Assembly: GCA_903813345.2 (NCBI GenBank) | Contig: CAIIXF020000001.1 | Coordinates: forward strand, 868,001-932,000 | Length of the DNA: 64,000 nt | Direction of reading: 5' to 3' | From: Owenia fusiformis | Lineage: Eukaryota; Annelida; Polychaeta; Sabellida; Oweniidae | In this document: piece after piece, positions 24,601 to 36,389 of the stretch | How the letters are laid out: each line of letters begins with the position of its first letter | Position numbering within the stretch: the first letter of the stretch is position 1 | Notes under the pieces: generated by a model | Databases searched by the model: none | The model's input: only the letters and a program-made list of their open reading frames with translations | Told to the model about the DNA's origin: nothing | Made by a program: the position numbers and the translations under genes

Positions 24601-26315
24601 TTTCCATATCATCTACAAGTTTTCAAAAGTTCAAATCTGACTTAACATTTAAGATTTGACCTTCAATGACCTTTTCAAAAAAGGTTAAAAAGGTCAAAAA
24701 CTTATATATTCATCAGTTATAGTGGTTCAACTTTTATATTGTAGTAATAGTATATACAAATCAAAATATGTCCCCTAAAAGAAAATACAGGGTGGTAAAA
24801 AAAAACGGCAACCCTAGTTTTTCCTAATATCTTTGTCATTCTAAGGAATAACTCCCTGATATTTTACACATTTGTACATCATTCAATTTCCTACCAACCT
24901 ACCATATCTCATGACCATCGGACTGATAGTCACAATATTACTGCATTTTAAGCAACATACCCCAGATGGCCACTTTCGGGCTGTCTGAGCTGGTCTGTTA
25001 TCCAAATGAACTCCATTTTCAACTTGATGCACTGGTAAACTGTAACAATTATGTATTCTTGGGGAGCCAAGCACTTTATGAAGTAGTGGAGAGGCACCTT
25101 CACACAGACAGATGCACAGTTTAGTGTGTTCTCAGAAGATTGGGTCCTTTACCTTTGATGATGCTAACAGATATGCAATAACTGTCAACATCAAAGTCAA
25201 AGTCCATGATTCCCATGGAGTTCTTGGGGACTTTAGGTGAACCCAGGGGGTTGAAAGGCAGCAACAGTGGTTCCAACAAGACAGAACCATACCCCATACA
25301 CCAAATGATGCACAATATTGGCTTGGGGACCACTTCAATGACCACTTTATCAGCAGTACAACAGACAATGAATGGGCACCCCATAGTACAGATATAGCCC
25401 CATTTAATCTTTACCAGTGGGGATACCCAAAAGATAGAGTGTAGGGTAATAACACCAGAAAGACATTTGACCTCAAAATTAAGATCACATGTGTCATTCA
25501 GGCCATACTTGCTGAGGAATGCTGTTATGTCATTGACAGGTTTGGAAAACATGTGCAGGTTTGCCTACAGCACGATATTGGAGAACTGGGACATCTTGTT
25601 TAAAGTGCTGTAACATTGCGACTATCTATCCAATTTTCATAAAATAACACAGTCTAGTATGAAATTGAATGATGTACATGTGTGCCAAATATCAGGGCAA
25701 AATATCCAAAAATGACAAAGATATGAGGAAAAATTAGGGTTGCCGTTTTTTTTACCACCCTGTATTATCTTTCCAATATACATAAGAAAGGATATTTCAC
25801 TTATTGTGATTTTATAACATGGAGCCTAGGGGAAATCTCCCCACCTAAAAATCACATTTTTAAAGTTGATAAACCCTTTTTTAAAAGCACATTTCTATAA
25901 GCAATTTTACATGAAGATTTCAAATATGACATCTGAATTTTGAATTTTTAATGACGTAAATCAAGATTATTTTTAATCACATCTAGTCCGTTGTGTCGCA
26001 TTTATTGGAGTATCATACATATTATTTATTGTCTGAATCTGATCATATTGGCTGATTTCATTTGTTGTGTGATCAATTTGGTGCTACTATGTCTTAGCAT
26101 ATGCGGCTCATTTTGTATACAACCTTTTGTATTTCCAGCCTGACAATCCAGTGGTCCCAGGGCCGCATCTTTTGAAAAATCGGAGGAAATCAGGCTCAAA
26201 GAGACTTTCTGGAGGTTTATCTCCCTCAAAGCGAAGATCCTTAACAACTGTGAAGGAAAACCAATGTGCAAGTCCTTTATCAACTGTCAATCAAAATACA
26301 ATTGTTCCTAATTAG
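15613..26315 (+). CDS. MTFR1/MTFR2: Mitochondrial fission regulator (MTFR1/MTFR2 family)
   Basis: Eight coding exons join in phase: 15613-15675, 20524-20643, 21190-21302, 21588-21820, 22185-22336, 22742-22860, 23239-23449 and 26139-26315 (395 aa). The N-terminus 'MDLIDLIRMILDMVG' resembles MTFR2 'MSLILNILREMLEYFG'. 'HNIVRRIGSALPIE' matches 'RSIVRIIGKMLPLE'. A short coiled coil follows at about residues 146-170 ('KISQLEDELAKMRAQIA', human 'KIAALEDELAFLRSQIA'). Then come a proline tract (about 190-213), 'LPNMSDVLKGLGKVKL' (human 'MPDMLDVLKDMNKVKL'), 'RSPGGTP' and 'PASMIAAALKKRFA'. These proteins act at the mitochondrial outer membrane in fission and distribution. A single invertebrate gene probably stands for the vertebrate MTFR1/MTFR2 pair, so the symbol is a family name. 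Introns 1, 7 and others hold LINE, mariner and tandem-repeat DNA. Confidence 0.93.
16441..17400. other. MTFR intron 1 segment, possible old repeat
   Basis: No gene is seen. The stretch begins near 'TGTCACGAAGTTACG' and ends near 'ATCATTACA', which could be the ends of an old solo repeat, but I cannot support a family or a target duplication. Confidence 0.2.
17526..18087 (+). pseudogene. LINE reverse-transcriptase C-terminal fragment (CR1/L2-like), decayed
   Basis: The translation reads 'VNKANKILGAIKRTFSNKD' and 'FLPLYATLVRPHLEYC', the conserved region after the catalytic palm in CR1/L2-type LINE reverse transcriptases ('KALVRPHLEYA'). A clean frame runs 17550-17825. Beyond it, matches such as 'GMTYRRK' and 'RVVQ' continue in shifting frames to about 18087, with several breaks. 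It is cut off where the opposite-strand LINE begins. Confidence 0.8.
18088..19789 (-). pseudogene. 5'-truncated non-LTR retrotransposon (LINE) with reverse transcriptase
   Basis: Reading right to left, the element enters inside the RT domain ('ALAFDCVPHNLLLL'). It continues through 'SGVPQGSILGPLVFLLYIND' and the catalytic 'FIYADDTSIYF' (frame at 18974-19660). It then shifts frame near 18980 into a second stretch (18364-18987) with the post-RT region ('FMFRVKNNLTPSYV') and a C-terminal CxCGxxxTxxHxxxxxC zinc-knuckle-like motif. It ends in an A/T-rich tail at about 18088-18110. No endonuclease is present, so the 5' part was lost, as is usual for LINEs. It is inserted in the older plus-strand LINE fragment and lies in MTFR intron 1. 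CR1/L2/Jockey group by motif; the exact clade is not resolved. Confidence 0.85.
19790..20117. repeat. Dispersed repeat R2, copy 1, with internal palindrome
   Basis: About 328 bp, starting TATTACATACCCA and ending ACATAACTGCTAAA, closely repeated at 37406-37734. The right half is an imperfect palindrome with arms of about 43 bp ('CAACAGTTATGTCC...' and complement). Both copies share start and end points, so this is a complete unit, probably a non-autonomous element. Confidence 0.75.
20969..21048. repeat. (ATACA)n microsatellite
   Basis: Imperfect ATACA pentamers within MTFR intron 2. Confidence 0.7.
21900..22016. repeat. Tandem repeat, about 34-39 bp unit
   Basis: About three to four units containing 'TTTTCACATTTTCA' and 'GGTAGCATG' in the MTFR intron after exon 4. 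The open minus frame here is a by-product. Confidence 0.65.
23481..24370. mobile_element. Repeat element with (TCCG)n tract and about 150-bp tandem units
   Basis: Short inverted ends (ATCCCATCGAAC and GTTCGATGGGAT) enclose a CCGT/TCCG microsatellite (23519-23607). After it come at least three units of about 150 bp built on 'CTCGAAAAGTAGTGGAGCG' and 'AAAATGGCCGCCATTTT'. Lies in MTFR intron 7. A related tandem structure lies at 26936-27400. Open frames across the units (for example 24037-24303) are repeat by-products. Confidence 0.65.
24788..25762 (+). mobile_element. Tc1/mariner-like DNA transposon remnant, TA target duplication
   Basis: A 975-bp element with inverted ends starting CAGGGTGGTAAAAA and ending TTTTACCACCCTG, flanked by TA (24786-24787 and 25763-25764). 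The plus strand retains transposase pieces: 'WFQQDRTIPHT' (the FQQDGAPPHT block with the second catalytic D), 'EWAPHSTDIAPFNLYQWGY' (the RSPDLTPLDFFLWGYLK block), and an earlier part around 25040-25200. Several stops and frame changes show it is dead. It sits inside dispersed repeat R1, whose other copy gives the empty site near 6845. Confidence 0.88.
25763..26000 (+). repeat. Dispersed repeat R1, copy 2 (right part)
   Basis: Matches 6850-7095: 'GATTTTATAACATGG', 'GATTTCAAATATGACAT' and 'AATGACGTAAATCAAGATTATTT' occur in the same order. The left part lies just before the mariner-like element, from about 24745. Confidence 0.7.
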
Positions 26316-26789
26316 GGAGGGGTTTATCTAAAACATATGTTGTTGTTGTAAAAGGACATGACAGTTCACTGAAGAGACTATTGACTATTGCAATTAAAGG
26401 GACATTCCTCACATCATTTTAAGAGTATTCATCAATTGGACGAGAGACCATTGCAATTAATGAGTCACTCATATTATTTAAGAGTATATCATCACTTATT
26501 TGATAGATTGGTGATTATTAGAAATTGATCTCTGTATTATCTTGATCATTTCTACTACTCCTAAAGTAACTGTGGAATGGTTAATAGAATCTTGATGATT
26601 TAGTTTCACAAAAATGAATTTGAATTGTATGGTGCTGTGGAATTTCAAGATTTTAATATCAAACAAGAGTGAAAACTATTTTAGTAAATTGGTTACTCTG
26701 CTCAAATATCAACTCAGTTTAAAACAATTTTAAAATGTAAAATCATGTTTTACAATTTGGTGTTTTATATATATTTGTATATAAGTGTA

Positions 26790-26795
26790 AATAAA
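26790..26795 (+). terminator. Candidate MTFR polyadenylation signal
   Basis: AATAAA lies 475 bp after the stop codon, on the coding strand, followed by a T-rich stretch. Confidence 0.45.
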
Positions 26796-26935
26796 ATATG
26801 TTTTATGGAATAAGAACAATTGTTTCATGTTTTAACAATAAGTATGTACAAGGAGTATTGCTTTCTTCAAAAGATCTTATTTTTATCAACAATTTTGTTC
26901 AAAATTTTATTTTCCATTGGTCGGCAAATTGTTTA

Positions 26936-27400
26936 ATTATCCCACCTAATGCCATGTCATGATGATGATTCATGCCATCTGGATGAAGAATCTCTTGAGA
27001 AGGAATGGCCACGCAATTCAAAGTGGCTGCCATTTTTCATGAAAATATATAATCTTTGGCAACTCAAATACCAGCTAATGGATTTGGTTCATGTGCCTAT
27101 ACCTCGACAAAGGAGCTTTAATCAATAAGAGAATATTAAGGTGGCCACTAAATTTTAAAATGTCCACCATTTTTTGTGAAGACATAATCTTTTCGATAAC
27201 TCAAATACTTATGGACAGATTTGGTTCAAGTGCCTAGGGACAAACTGACAAAGAAGCTTTGCTCAAGAAGACATTTTCAAAATGGCTGCCATTTTTTGTA
27301 AAAAACAATTTTTCATAACTCAAATACCAGTGGACAGATATGGTTCAAATTTTAAGAATGAATTTCAAAATGGCTGCAAATTTTGTAAAAAAAACGTATC
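26936..27400. repeat. Tandem repeat, about 125-bp units
   Basis: At least three units with 'CAAAATGGCTGCCATTTTTTGT' type boundaries (written in part) and 'ATAACTCAAATAC'. The composition resembles the element at 23481-24370, so both may belong to one family. Confidence 0.55.
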
Positions 27401-27815
27401 TGCTACTCTGTGGAGTTGTTTGCTATTCAATATGTAATATCCATGCTCCATGTGGTGAAATTCTTCAAACTGGTTACAAAACATCCGTTTTAGCAACAAA
27501 ATATCACAGATTTTCCCATGATCTCCGAGATGAAGGCATAATATTCTCATGGATATGGGATAACACTTTTGGGGTTTGTATATGAGTTTTATCCTTCGAG
27601 ATGAAATAATATCTCCTCTGTACAAGGTGTCAAGAAACAATGGCACCATCATGCACAAATATTTAGTAGGTGCTTTCTGAAGACCTTCAAAGAGACATTT
27701 TGGAAGGGAAGCCATATGATAAGAACTGTATGATTTAATAGGAGTCTCGTTTTATGAATTAGACAAACAGATTGTCTCATAACAATAGCTCACCTCACTA
27801 ATGTGAGCTAAAAAA

Positions 27816-29522
27816 CTACTATACATATTTTGTAAATCATAAAATTAGATTCCAATTTTATTAACTGTGGTAAAAACATTTACAGTTTACATTCACAGAA
27901 AACCATCATTAAACTTTTAAGTATGTCACCCCAAAAAGATAATAAAATATGAGATTCAACATTTGAGCTGCAGTATGGCAATTTACCAGAAAAGTGGATA
28001 AACTGTCCATAACATTTCGAACACTCTTCACTAATGAACTAGAAAAGGTGTAAGAATTTCAGTTAGAATTAAATCTCAACTACATTTTTTCTTCCACTTC
28101 AAAAGATTTTTGTTTGTATTTTCTACAATAGTCCTCTAGTTTTTCACATATTTAGTTGAATGGTGTGAGCGATCTGAGACTATAATAATAATTAGTTATT
28201 GTCTACTTATAGCAAACTATTTCTCACTGGCTCTTGTATTAAAGGCCCCATGTAAAGTTTAAACCACTTTGGCTTATACTGTAGTCTTACCTAATGTTAT
28301 CAAAGTGTGATATGTGAAACTTTTTTTTTAAATTTCAAAAAGTGGTTTTTGATAGACTTTTTGTTCCAAAATTTGTGAATTTATTTAAAACCAACTTTTA
28401 GAGGTCACTCATATCTTCTAATTAGCCACAATTCATACCAATGCATAGCATTCATCCTCCCATGATTTTTGCCGAAAAAATTAAGAAAATCGGTTGATAA
28501 ACAAGCGAGAAATGAACTTATCAGTGCATGAAAATGGTTCTGAGAAAAATGCATTTCAAAATTTTAGTTCTCATAGAAGCCAATGGTACAATGATATCTA
28601 AAACATAATTTATTCTTCCTTTTAACCTGGTTAGACAATCAACATTGGTTTTTTATGAAACTCTAGCATATTTAGAAAAGATTGACATTGAAAAAAAAAA
28701 TTTAATTTTTTTCAAAAAGTTTTTGTTACCTTAGTGACATCACTAATGTTTCAAAATATTTTTGATATGCTAAAACATTGAAGTGGCCCATTAAATATGG
28801 CATTTTATTATTGAAATAGTGTGTCCTTTGTTCAATCTTTGCATTGGTGTTAAAAAGATAATCTTTTTTGAAATGCATTAAGAAATATTTGATGATTAAG
28901 AAATTTCAACTTTTTTGAAAAATGGCGGGAAATTTGAATATTTGAGAAATGAAATGCTCACAACTTTTTTTCAAAATTTTTTTTTTGTTCAAAAATCTCT
29001 AAAATCACCTTTTAAGTCCTGATAAATAGTAAATGAATGATAAAAAAATATTTTCAAACTTTAGACAGTGACTTTAAGTGAATAATGCCTTCAATTGCAC
29101 AAATCCTCATATCAAAGATATCCCATGGTGCATTTTCACATGCTATAACCTTTTTCCAATATATCCAATATAGAATATTTGCAATAGTTAACAACATATC
29201 CAACAGCTAAGCAAACATATGCAAATGTTAACATAATATATCAAACATTTAACCATATATATCCAATGATTAACATATTCAATAGTAACATAATATATAC
29301 AATAGTTGACCTAATACGACAGGTGATGGTCGGGATCACCTGATCATTTGTTTTTGAGGCTATGTTTTCATTTTAACCCAGTGTACAGATTACTCAAGCT
29401 AGGACTTTGAAAATTGGTCAGTATTTAAATTACATCCTGCCATTTAAATGTCTGAAAGGGTTTGAACAAAGGATAATGGAGCAATATAGCATCGAAGTAT
29501 GGCCCATGCGATATATCCTATA
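27816..29522. other. Intergenic AT-rich region, no gene seen
   Basis: Strongly AT-rich sequence between the 3' ends of MTFR and SLC35B3. From about 29150 it holds loose repeats of 'ATATCCAATAGTTAACATA', which recur at 30115-30300. No coding match was found. Confidence 0.5.
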
Positions 29523-29985
29523 GTTAACATGATGTATCTCATACTTAAGTGGGTTTGGGGTAGATATCACTCGGGAATACATATCATATCTGAGGAGCGG
29601 GCAGGATATATTGTATATGTCCCGCTCCAGGCCAAATGCGAGCAGATATAATATATCCATCCCGCTCCCGGGAATTTTTCAAAAGTTTAAAAAAGTTTAA
29701 ATATCAAAAGTTTTAATTATTTAATTAAATTTTTTAAGTTTAAATGTTACAATTTCATTGTATTGAACAAAAAGAATATTACGAAAATATATTTGAAAAA
29801 GGTGGAAAAGGTTATATCTACCCTAAACCCACTCAAGTATGAGATACACCAGTTATGCACGATCGGTTTGGATACATGGAATATCCCTTGAGATATACAA
29901 TACATCTTCCCTCGGTCCCTCGGGAAGATATATTGTATATCCCTCGGGATATTCCCTGTATCCAAAACCTTCCAGTGCATAACCC
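29523..29985. repeat. Nested palindrome cluster
   Basis: Three sets of inverted repeats are nested. 'GTATCTCATACTT' and 'GTGGGTTTGGGGTAGATAT' (29525-29565) pair with 29808-29850. A GCGGGCAGGATATA hairpin spans about 29597-29668. A hairpin of about 48-bp arms spans 29868-29966 ('GGATACATGGAATATCCC' arm). This is probably one or more fold-back elements; no coding capacity. Confidence 0.65.
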
Positions 29986-30583
29986 CTATATATCCAATTG
30001 AATGTGTTTGAGGTTTTTGTGAGCACTATACGTTTAAGTCCCAGCTGAGCGGGCAGATACTATGATCATCCTATAGTCGGTTCACAGTATTGGGATTATC
30101 AGTTATCACTATGTATTCTATTGGTAATAATCCCATCCTGAACCTATATCCAATAGTTAATATAGTAATACATCAAATAGTTAACATAATATAACCAATA
30201 TAATATAATATCTGAAGGTTAACACAGTATTTTCAATAGTATAACACATGTAACACAATATATCCAATACTGAATATATCCAGTATAAATTCCCTCAATA
30301 ATCTATGTATTTAAAATAAGGAAATAATCTCTTTTTTCACCAGGGTAGCCCTTCTGATGTGGAATTCTGATTGTCCACGCAACTAAAATGCAGCTTTTAT
30401 TTGCCAATTAAGAATAATAGCTAAAGCATATTATACACATGGAGACAACAACATATACATATAAGGTTCCACCCTCATTCATAACAAACAATAAATTAAT
30501 AAGTTAGATCCTTAGAAATATACAAAATTCCACCATAAAAATATATTAAATGCTATATCTGTAACTTTAACTGTCATGTTATA

Positions 30584-33500
30584 TTACACAATGTTTTCAG
30601 CAGATCCCATGAAGACTCCCTTTGGTTTACGTAATCTGTGTAGCACTTTGCCCATGAGTGAATAGAGTACAGGGTCCCATGTTGCTCGATTTTTGCTATA
30701 AATGTTGAGATATATTCCTAGGACGACAATAAGGCCTGACCAGACATACCTGAAAGGCATACAACAGCATGTCAATACATGTACTTAGTGTCCCAAGACA
30801 ACAAGGTAATCGCTCATGTAGAATATAAATGGATGGCAGATTTTTTTTTTTTAAATTTTCATATTAATCTATTTAAAGTATGGGTCAAACCAAGGGCCAC
30901 TTTCAATGTTAAATAAAAAAGTATTTTTCAGTGAAAATTTTATTAACTTATTGTTTGTGCTTATAGTCTGTTTGTGAAACAACATATCATTAAGTCATAA
31001 AAGGATTTAGCCAGAGGCTAACATAAATATTGATAACCCACAAAGTGAAAATGTAAAGAAAAATTCACTTACTGCAGTGTAAAGGGCTTGGTGAAGAAGA
31101 CAAATGATAAGATAATAGTTAGGGCCTTTCTACATGTTGTAACTGAAACAATAGAATACAGGAAATAATAAATGCTTAAGAACAAATATTGGGTCTAGAT
31201 AGACTCAAAAGTCTGCTGCACCTGAATGTCATAACTGGTACATTTCTCATTCATTCTGAATTTGACATTTTTAGTTCTTTGAACATTTATGTTCTTTAAG
31301 TACATCGAGATTGGTTATATAACTGTATACCCAAGCCATCATAAACAATGTTTAGGCCACAGATGTATACGTTTTCATTTATACAGAAAAAGACCATATA
31401 TGGTAATTTAGTTATATGTAACAATGACATTACCTGTAACTGCAGGTAAAGCCCCAAATGTCTTAACCAAAGTTAGGACTATGTTGACACCCATGTAGCC
31501 CATGAAGGAAAATACCAAAGCATAACCATAGGTCTTGACAGGACTCTGCAAAAATCAAAAAAATTACAAGTACATGTTAATCTAGTTCTCATATCAAGAA
31601 GTTTTATTCATAAACAGTACAAATAGACAAATGATAATATATTACACAGGATTTCTGTTAACTATAGATTTTAAACATATACAGTTATAGTGTATTCTGC
31701 TGTACAAACATAAATGTATGTGTAATGGTCAATTTATGTTTCAAGAAAAAATGTCAGTTTTTGACAATACTTCACATACCTTAAGGCAAAACATGAATGC
31801 CTCTACTAGCTGCCCTGACAATGCAAGTCCAGCAAATATATACACAAAGCCTATAGAGTATGAGTAGAGCACCTGGAAATAACAAGTATTCATACTACAC
31901 ATAATTATAAAGAATTGAGAATGAAGAATTATCGAAGGTCATTAAGAATGGAAATCTTGCACCAGGATGGACTATGAAGCAAGGACTTCCATCTTTATCT
32001 AACTGTTGTTGGACTTCTAAAATCCCATGATTGATTTGTGTTACCATGGGCACTTGGCAATGTTCTACCAATATGGTAAATTGTGGCAACCATGTTTTCA
32101 AATTTAATTGTGAACTTCATTCTGATGTTTTAAATATAGAAGAGGGTAGAGTATGCAAAACATTTTAATTATATGCCCATGCATTTAGTCCTTACCATTT
32201 CAGAATTGCTGCTGCTATAATGTCTCATTGCCTTCTCTTGTACATTGCCTATAACAGCATCAGCAACAAGTGCCAGGGATATGAGCAGTACACCATATGG
32301 GTCAAACGAGGGCTGAACGCTACTGTCAGCTAATGTGAATAAAATCAGACCTATACTCATACTGAAGCAGGCTGTGAAGTCAAGGTAGCCATATTTTTTA
32401 CCTGAAAAATAAAAAGTATGAATTGGATTTATTTTTAAAAAAATTACTAAACAACAAGTCACTCCGATTTATCACTAAAAGCTCCTCATTTATCAAATTA
32501 ATATTTGTAAAGCATTTATCAAATTAATATTTGTAAATCTAGATTTTCTTCCATTTTTTCAAAATATTGATTCACTTTTGTAGCCCTGATTTTATAAACC
32601 TTTATTTCCTCCTGGTGTTTTTTTCTAGAAATCCTGATTTTCTCAAATTATTTTAGAAAATGAACCCTGATTTTCAGAAATCATCAGACGCAGACATGCC
32701 ATTTACTCTTCTTAACATTATAGATTCCCAGAAATGAATACTTTCTCCCTAAGACGATCTCAAAATATTTTGCATCACCTTGTATGAGTATTCCTCCTAT
32801 AAGTACAGGTATAAGTTTACAGCACTTAAATATCACTTGTGTTGGGTAGTTGAGGTATCCTACACTACTGTTAGAGAGACCCATTGTGGCCACTGTCAGG
32901 AAGGCTATCAAAAAGTAGGTCCTCAGTGGTATTCTGAAATCGAAAATCAGAAAATATCAACAATTAAGTCTCATCCCGTGCTCCACTTTTTCACTAGACT
33001 GACCATATCTGGTGTTGGATGTTTGAAAAGTATTCTTCTTGAAATTGAGTTTAAGGTTTCAAACTAAGGTGAGGATTTTTCATTTTTAGTAAAATATAAA
33101 GAATAAAACAACTTGACCTTTTTATAAAAATAATCAATTTCATCCCATTCCAGATGTTGGGAAATGTAAATATATATATTGTCAATCAAGTGTCAAGTTT
33201 ATTCTATATTCATATATTCAGAGAAAGTTAAAACTAGTAAGACATGTCTGCATTTCAGTTTCTTCTGAATCAAAACAAAACAAAACAATACTGGGATAAT
33301 ATTAAAAACATATTTTACAAAGGAATACTTCACCTTCTAGCCTTATCTTCTTTAAACTGCATCTCAGTGAACCCAAAGAGTGTGTAGCAAAGGAACTGTA
33401 TCAGAGTCAGATACCAGCCATAAGGTCTGAAGCCTTCCAGGCGGAATATCAACTCCTGACAATTAGAAAAGGAAGTAACATGACAAAAAAATGTTACTTC

Positions 33501-34916
33501 TGCAATTGCACTAAAGGAAAGATATGTAATAATTCATGCATCAATTTTTTGCTAAACCCTTGAATTCTAAACAATCCTATTTCTATATTTGTTTAATTGG
33601 AATAATTCATGGATAATTCCGTACAGCCAAGCCATTTTAATTTGGATATATAAGCACAAATGCCAAAGGGAGGGTAACTAAAAACTTTAAGGAAACCCAA
33701 CAAGAAAACCAAACTGTAAGTGTAAATCTGTCATAAGAAAAGTAGACCCTATATATCCCAAAACCATGATCTAACATGAAAAGAAACAATGTCTAACATC
33801 CCCCTCCCTCTCCAATCGAGAACCAATATCACAATCCAGGACCAGAACACCAAGGGACATTTCATTCATACTGAAGTCATTACATTACATGTAAGGATGT
33901 TCATTTCAGCCTCAAGGGATATCATTTCTACTAATAACAAATTTACAAGATGTCCAGTTTACTCATACTCTTTCTAATATTGATATTAGTTTTTATGAGC
34001 AAAATTAAAAAGAAATCAACAGATAGAAGAAACTTTAAGGTCTGAGTAGCTGTATATGCAAACTTAAATGAGATTTATGCAGTTTAACGAAAGGTCTGTT
34101 CTACAAAAATTAGTTGCACCAAAATCAAAATTCTGCAGTTTTATGCTGTGGCAAGGAAAAAGTAAAAGGAAATGAGCGTGCGTAATTAATAGGAACACAG
34201 CGAGTTACTTTAGACATCCAGTATTATAATTAAATGTTTCATGATTTCAAGTAATGAATAATATTGAGTCAGATAGAACATGGCAATATTACATTGAAGT
34301 TTTCAATATGAAATCAAAAGGTTAAAATAACATTATTGACGTAACTGTGTAAATCAGTTAACACATTGACGGAACAGCACTTTTAACAAAGCATTAACAT
34401 GAAAATGTCATCAGCTGCCATTTGTTACAGATGCCGAATGCCAACTGCCAAACACCTACTGTCATACACCAAATACCATCCACAAAAAAGCCGGAGACTA
34501 TAATAATGGTTGTGACATAAATGTAGTAATAATCACAACAAACATTTATGTTAAGATGATGTGAGAATTAAAATCGAGCTCACCTGAAAATATCCATAAA
34601 CGAGAAAGAAGGCAAATACTCCAGCAACAAGAATTAAGAATTGTCCGGTTCTACTGAAATATCCCAGATCAAAGCACATTATCTTCATCTCATGGTCTCT
34701 TCCCTTTGTGCCTGCAGGCCCAGGGCCATCATGAATCTTTATCTGCACTTGTTTCGCCATAGCGTCCTCCATGGCTGTATCGGTTTTATCAGGGTGGTGA
34801 CTTTGTTTGGATGTTGCTGTGTCTGTATCAAACTGTGACATATTGGATGAGCTAGCTCTCGATGCAAGCTGTGAGTATCTATCTAAACGGTGATCTGAAG
34901 CTGACTGGTACATCAT
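30584..34916 (-). CDS. SLC35B3: Adenosine 3'-phospho 5'-phosphosulfate transporter 2
   Basis: Eight coding exons join in phase: complement of 34584-34916, 33334-33455, 32779-32933, 32196-32401, 31780-31872, 31434-31545, 31073-31142 and 30584-30749 (418 aa; human SLC35B3 401). It is collinear with the human protein: 'GQFLILVAGVFAFFLVYGY', 'GYLNYPTQVIFKCCKLIPV', 'LADAVIGNVQEKAMR'-type block ('VADAVIGNVQEKAMR'), 'KTFGALPAVTVTTCRKALT' and 'YVWSGLIVVLGIYLN'. Expected topology is about ten membrane helices of the nucleotide-sugar transporter (DMT) fold. It imports the sulfate donor PAPS into the Golgi/ER lumen for sulfation of glycans and proteins. The N-terminal about 70 residues are a Ser/Thr-rich cytosolic extension longer than in human. 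Start: the first ATG of the tandem pair at 34916-34911. SLC35B2 is less similar. Divergent from THOC1. Confidence 0.95.
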
Positions 34917-35634
34917 AGGCACATATGTAGGAAGTATCGAACAAAAGGATTCTGCGTCAGCTGGTGGATTTGATTAACATTGTTGGCAACTAGGCTACAA
35001 ATAAAATGATAGAAATTTAACAAGTGTAATCAATACAGAAATGTATATTACATGCTGTCATCAATCAATAGGTCATGTACATAATGTAAAATACACAGCC
35101 AATCGCAACAGTACTGTAAAGTACCATTTTGACTATGGTACTGTGTGGTACCATAAAATGTGGTAGAAACAAGGAGGTAGAAACAAGGACTATACAATAC
35201 AAAAATTGGGGGCTATTAGAAATCAATTATTTATAGCTCTCATATGCTGACATAATGAGAACTTGGAGAGGCCAATCAACTCTAACTCCCCTCCATAAGT
35301 TTGGCAACCTTAGCTCCCCCATTGAACTACGTGTTAAAGCCTCTTTACGTTTGAATTTTTATTTACTTAACCGGCGATGAAATAACTTACAATATTGATG
35401 GAAATGTAACTTGACTTTATATCCAATACCTCCAAATTTTCTCAATTTTTTCCTCAATTACAATTGATGATTTGATGAATTTTTGAAAATCATCATTCCC
35501 ATGTAATCCAATGGGAAATTGAGGGTTCGGGGCAAATCAGAAATCAGGATATCTTTTCAGTAAATGATTCAGCAAAAAATATTTTTATATAGAAAATTGA
35601 ATTGTCTAACTTTTTTGTACACTACAGTAAAATT

Positions 35635-36283
35635 TAAATGTTTGGAACTACTTTGAATTTAAAAAATAAGCAATCAAAGGACCATATTGAAACAGTATAT
35701 ATAAAAATAGAAACATTTATACAGTGCTGATATAAAATAATAAAGGGTGCGTTTTCAAACTAAAGAGAGTGCTCCTACCAAAATGAATTTGCCTACATAT
35801 CCCTGAGACTCTTATCTGATAGATGGAATGCACAAATAAAACAAAAGTTTTGCTATTATAGGTAAAAAGTTTTTACTTAAAATTTCGAAGTGATTTTACC
35901 CGTTAATTCTGTCATTGGTCCGTCATTTTTGGGGAAGTTACACTGAAACGCAAACTCCATGAAACAAACGACTTATCAATTAATTTGTATCAGCACTGTA
36001 CATGTCCTAACTTTTGTATATTTTAATTGTTTTGTAGTTTAGCTATCGTATCTGTGGCCTCTTATATTTTGATACTTCTCTGCCATGTTATTTTCGGAAA
36101 AATTAACATGGCTGAAACTCCCTAAATTACAAAAAGCCATATCTTTACTGCATATTATACAACCATCTGAAATATACAAAAGTTAGGACAAGTACATATG
36201 TTTCTATTTTTTTATATACTGTTGCAATATAGTCATTTGATTGCTTATTTTTTAAATTCAAAGTAGTTCCAAACATTTTACTG
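35635..36283. mobile_element. TA-flanked MITE, 649 bp
   Basis: Inverted ends of about 95 bp start CAGTAAAA and share 'TTTGGAACTACTTTGAATTT', with TA on both sides (35633-35634, 36284-36285). The middle contains 'CTGCCATGTTATTTTC' and a complementary piece. Related sequence appears inverted at about 37880-38060. Non-coding; Tc1/mariner-type by target. Confidence 0.8.
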
Positions 36284-36389
36284 TACAGTTGGTGACATAA
36301 AGAATTACAAAAGCTATGGAAATTACATGCTGTCGCACATGTTATAAATTCTTACCTCAGTGTATTCAGTGCTCTATTTTCGATTACGC

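Noticed and set aside
25121-25552. 143-codon minus-strand frame
   Set aside because: It is the antisense of the mariner-like transposase remnant, whose plus strand carries the recognisable motifs.
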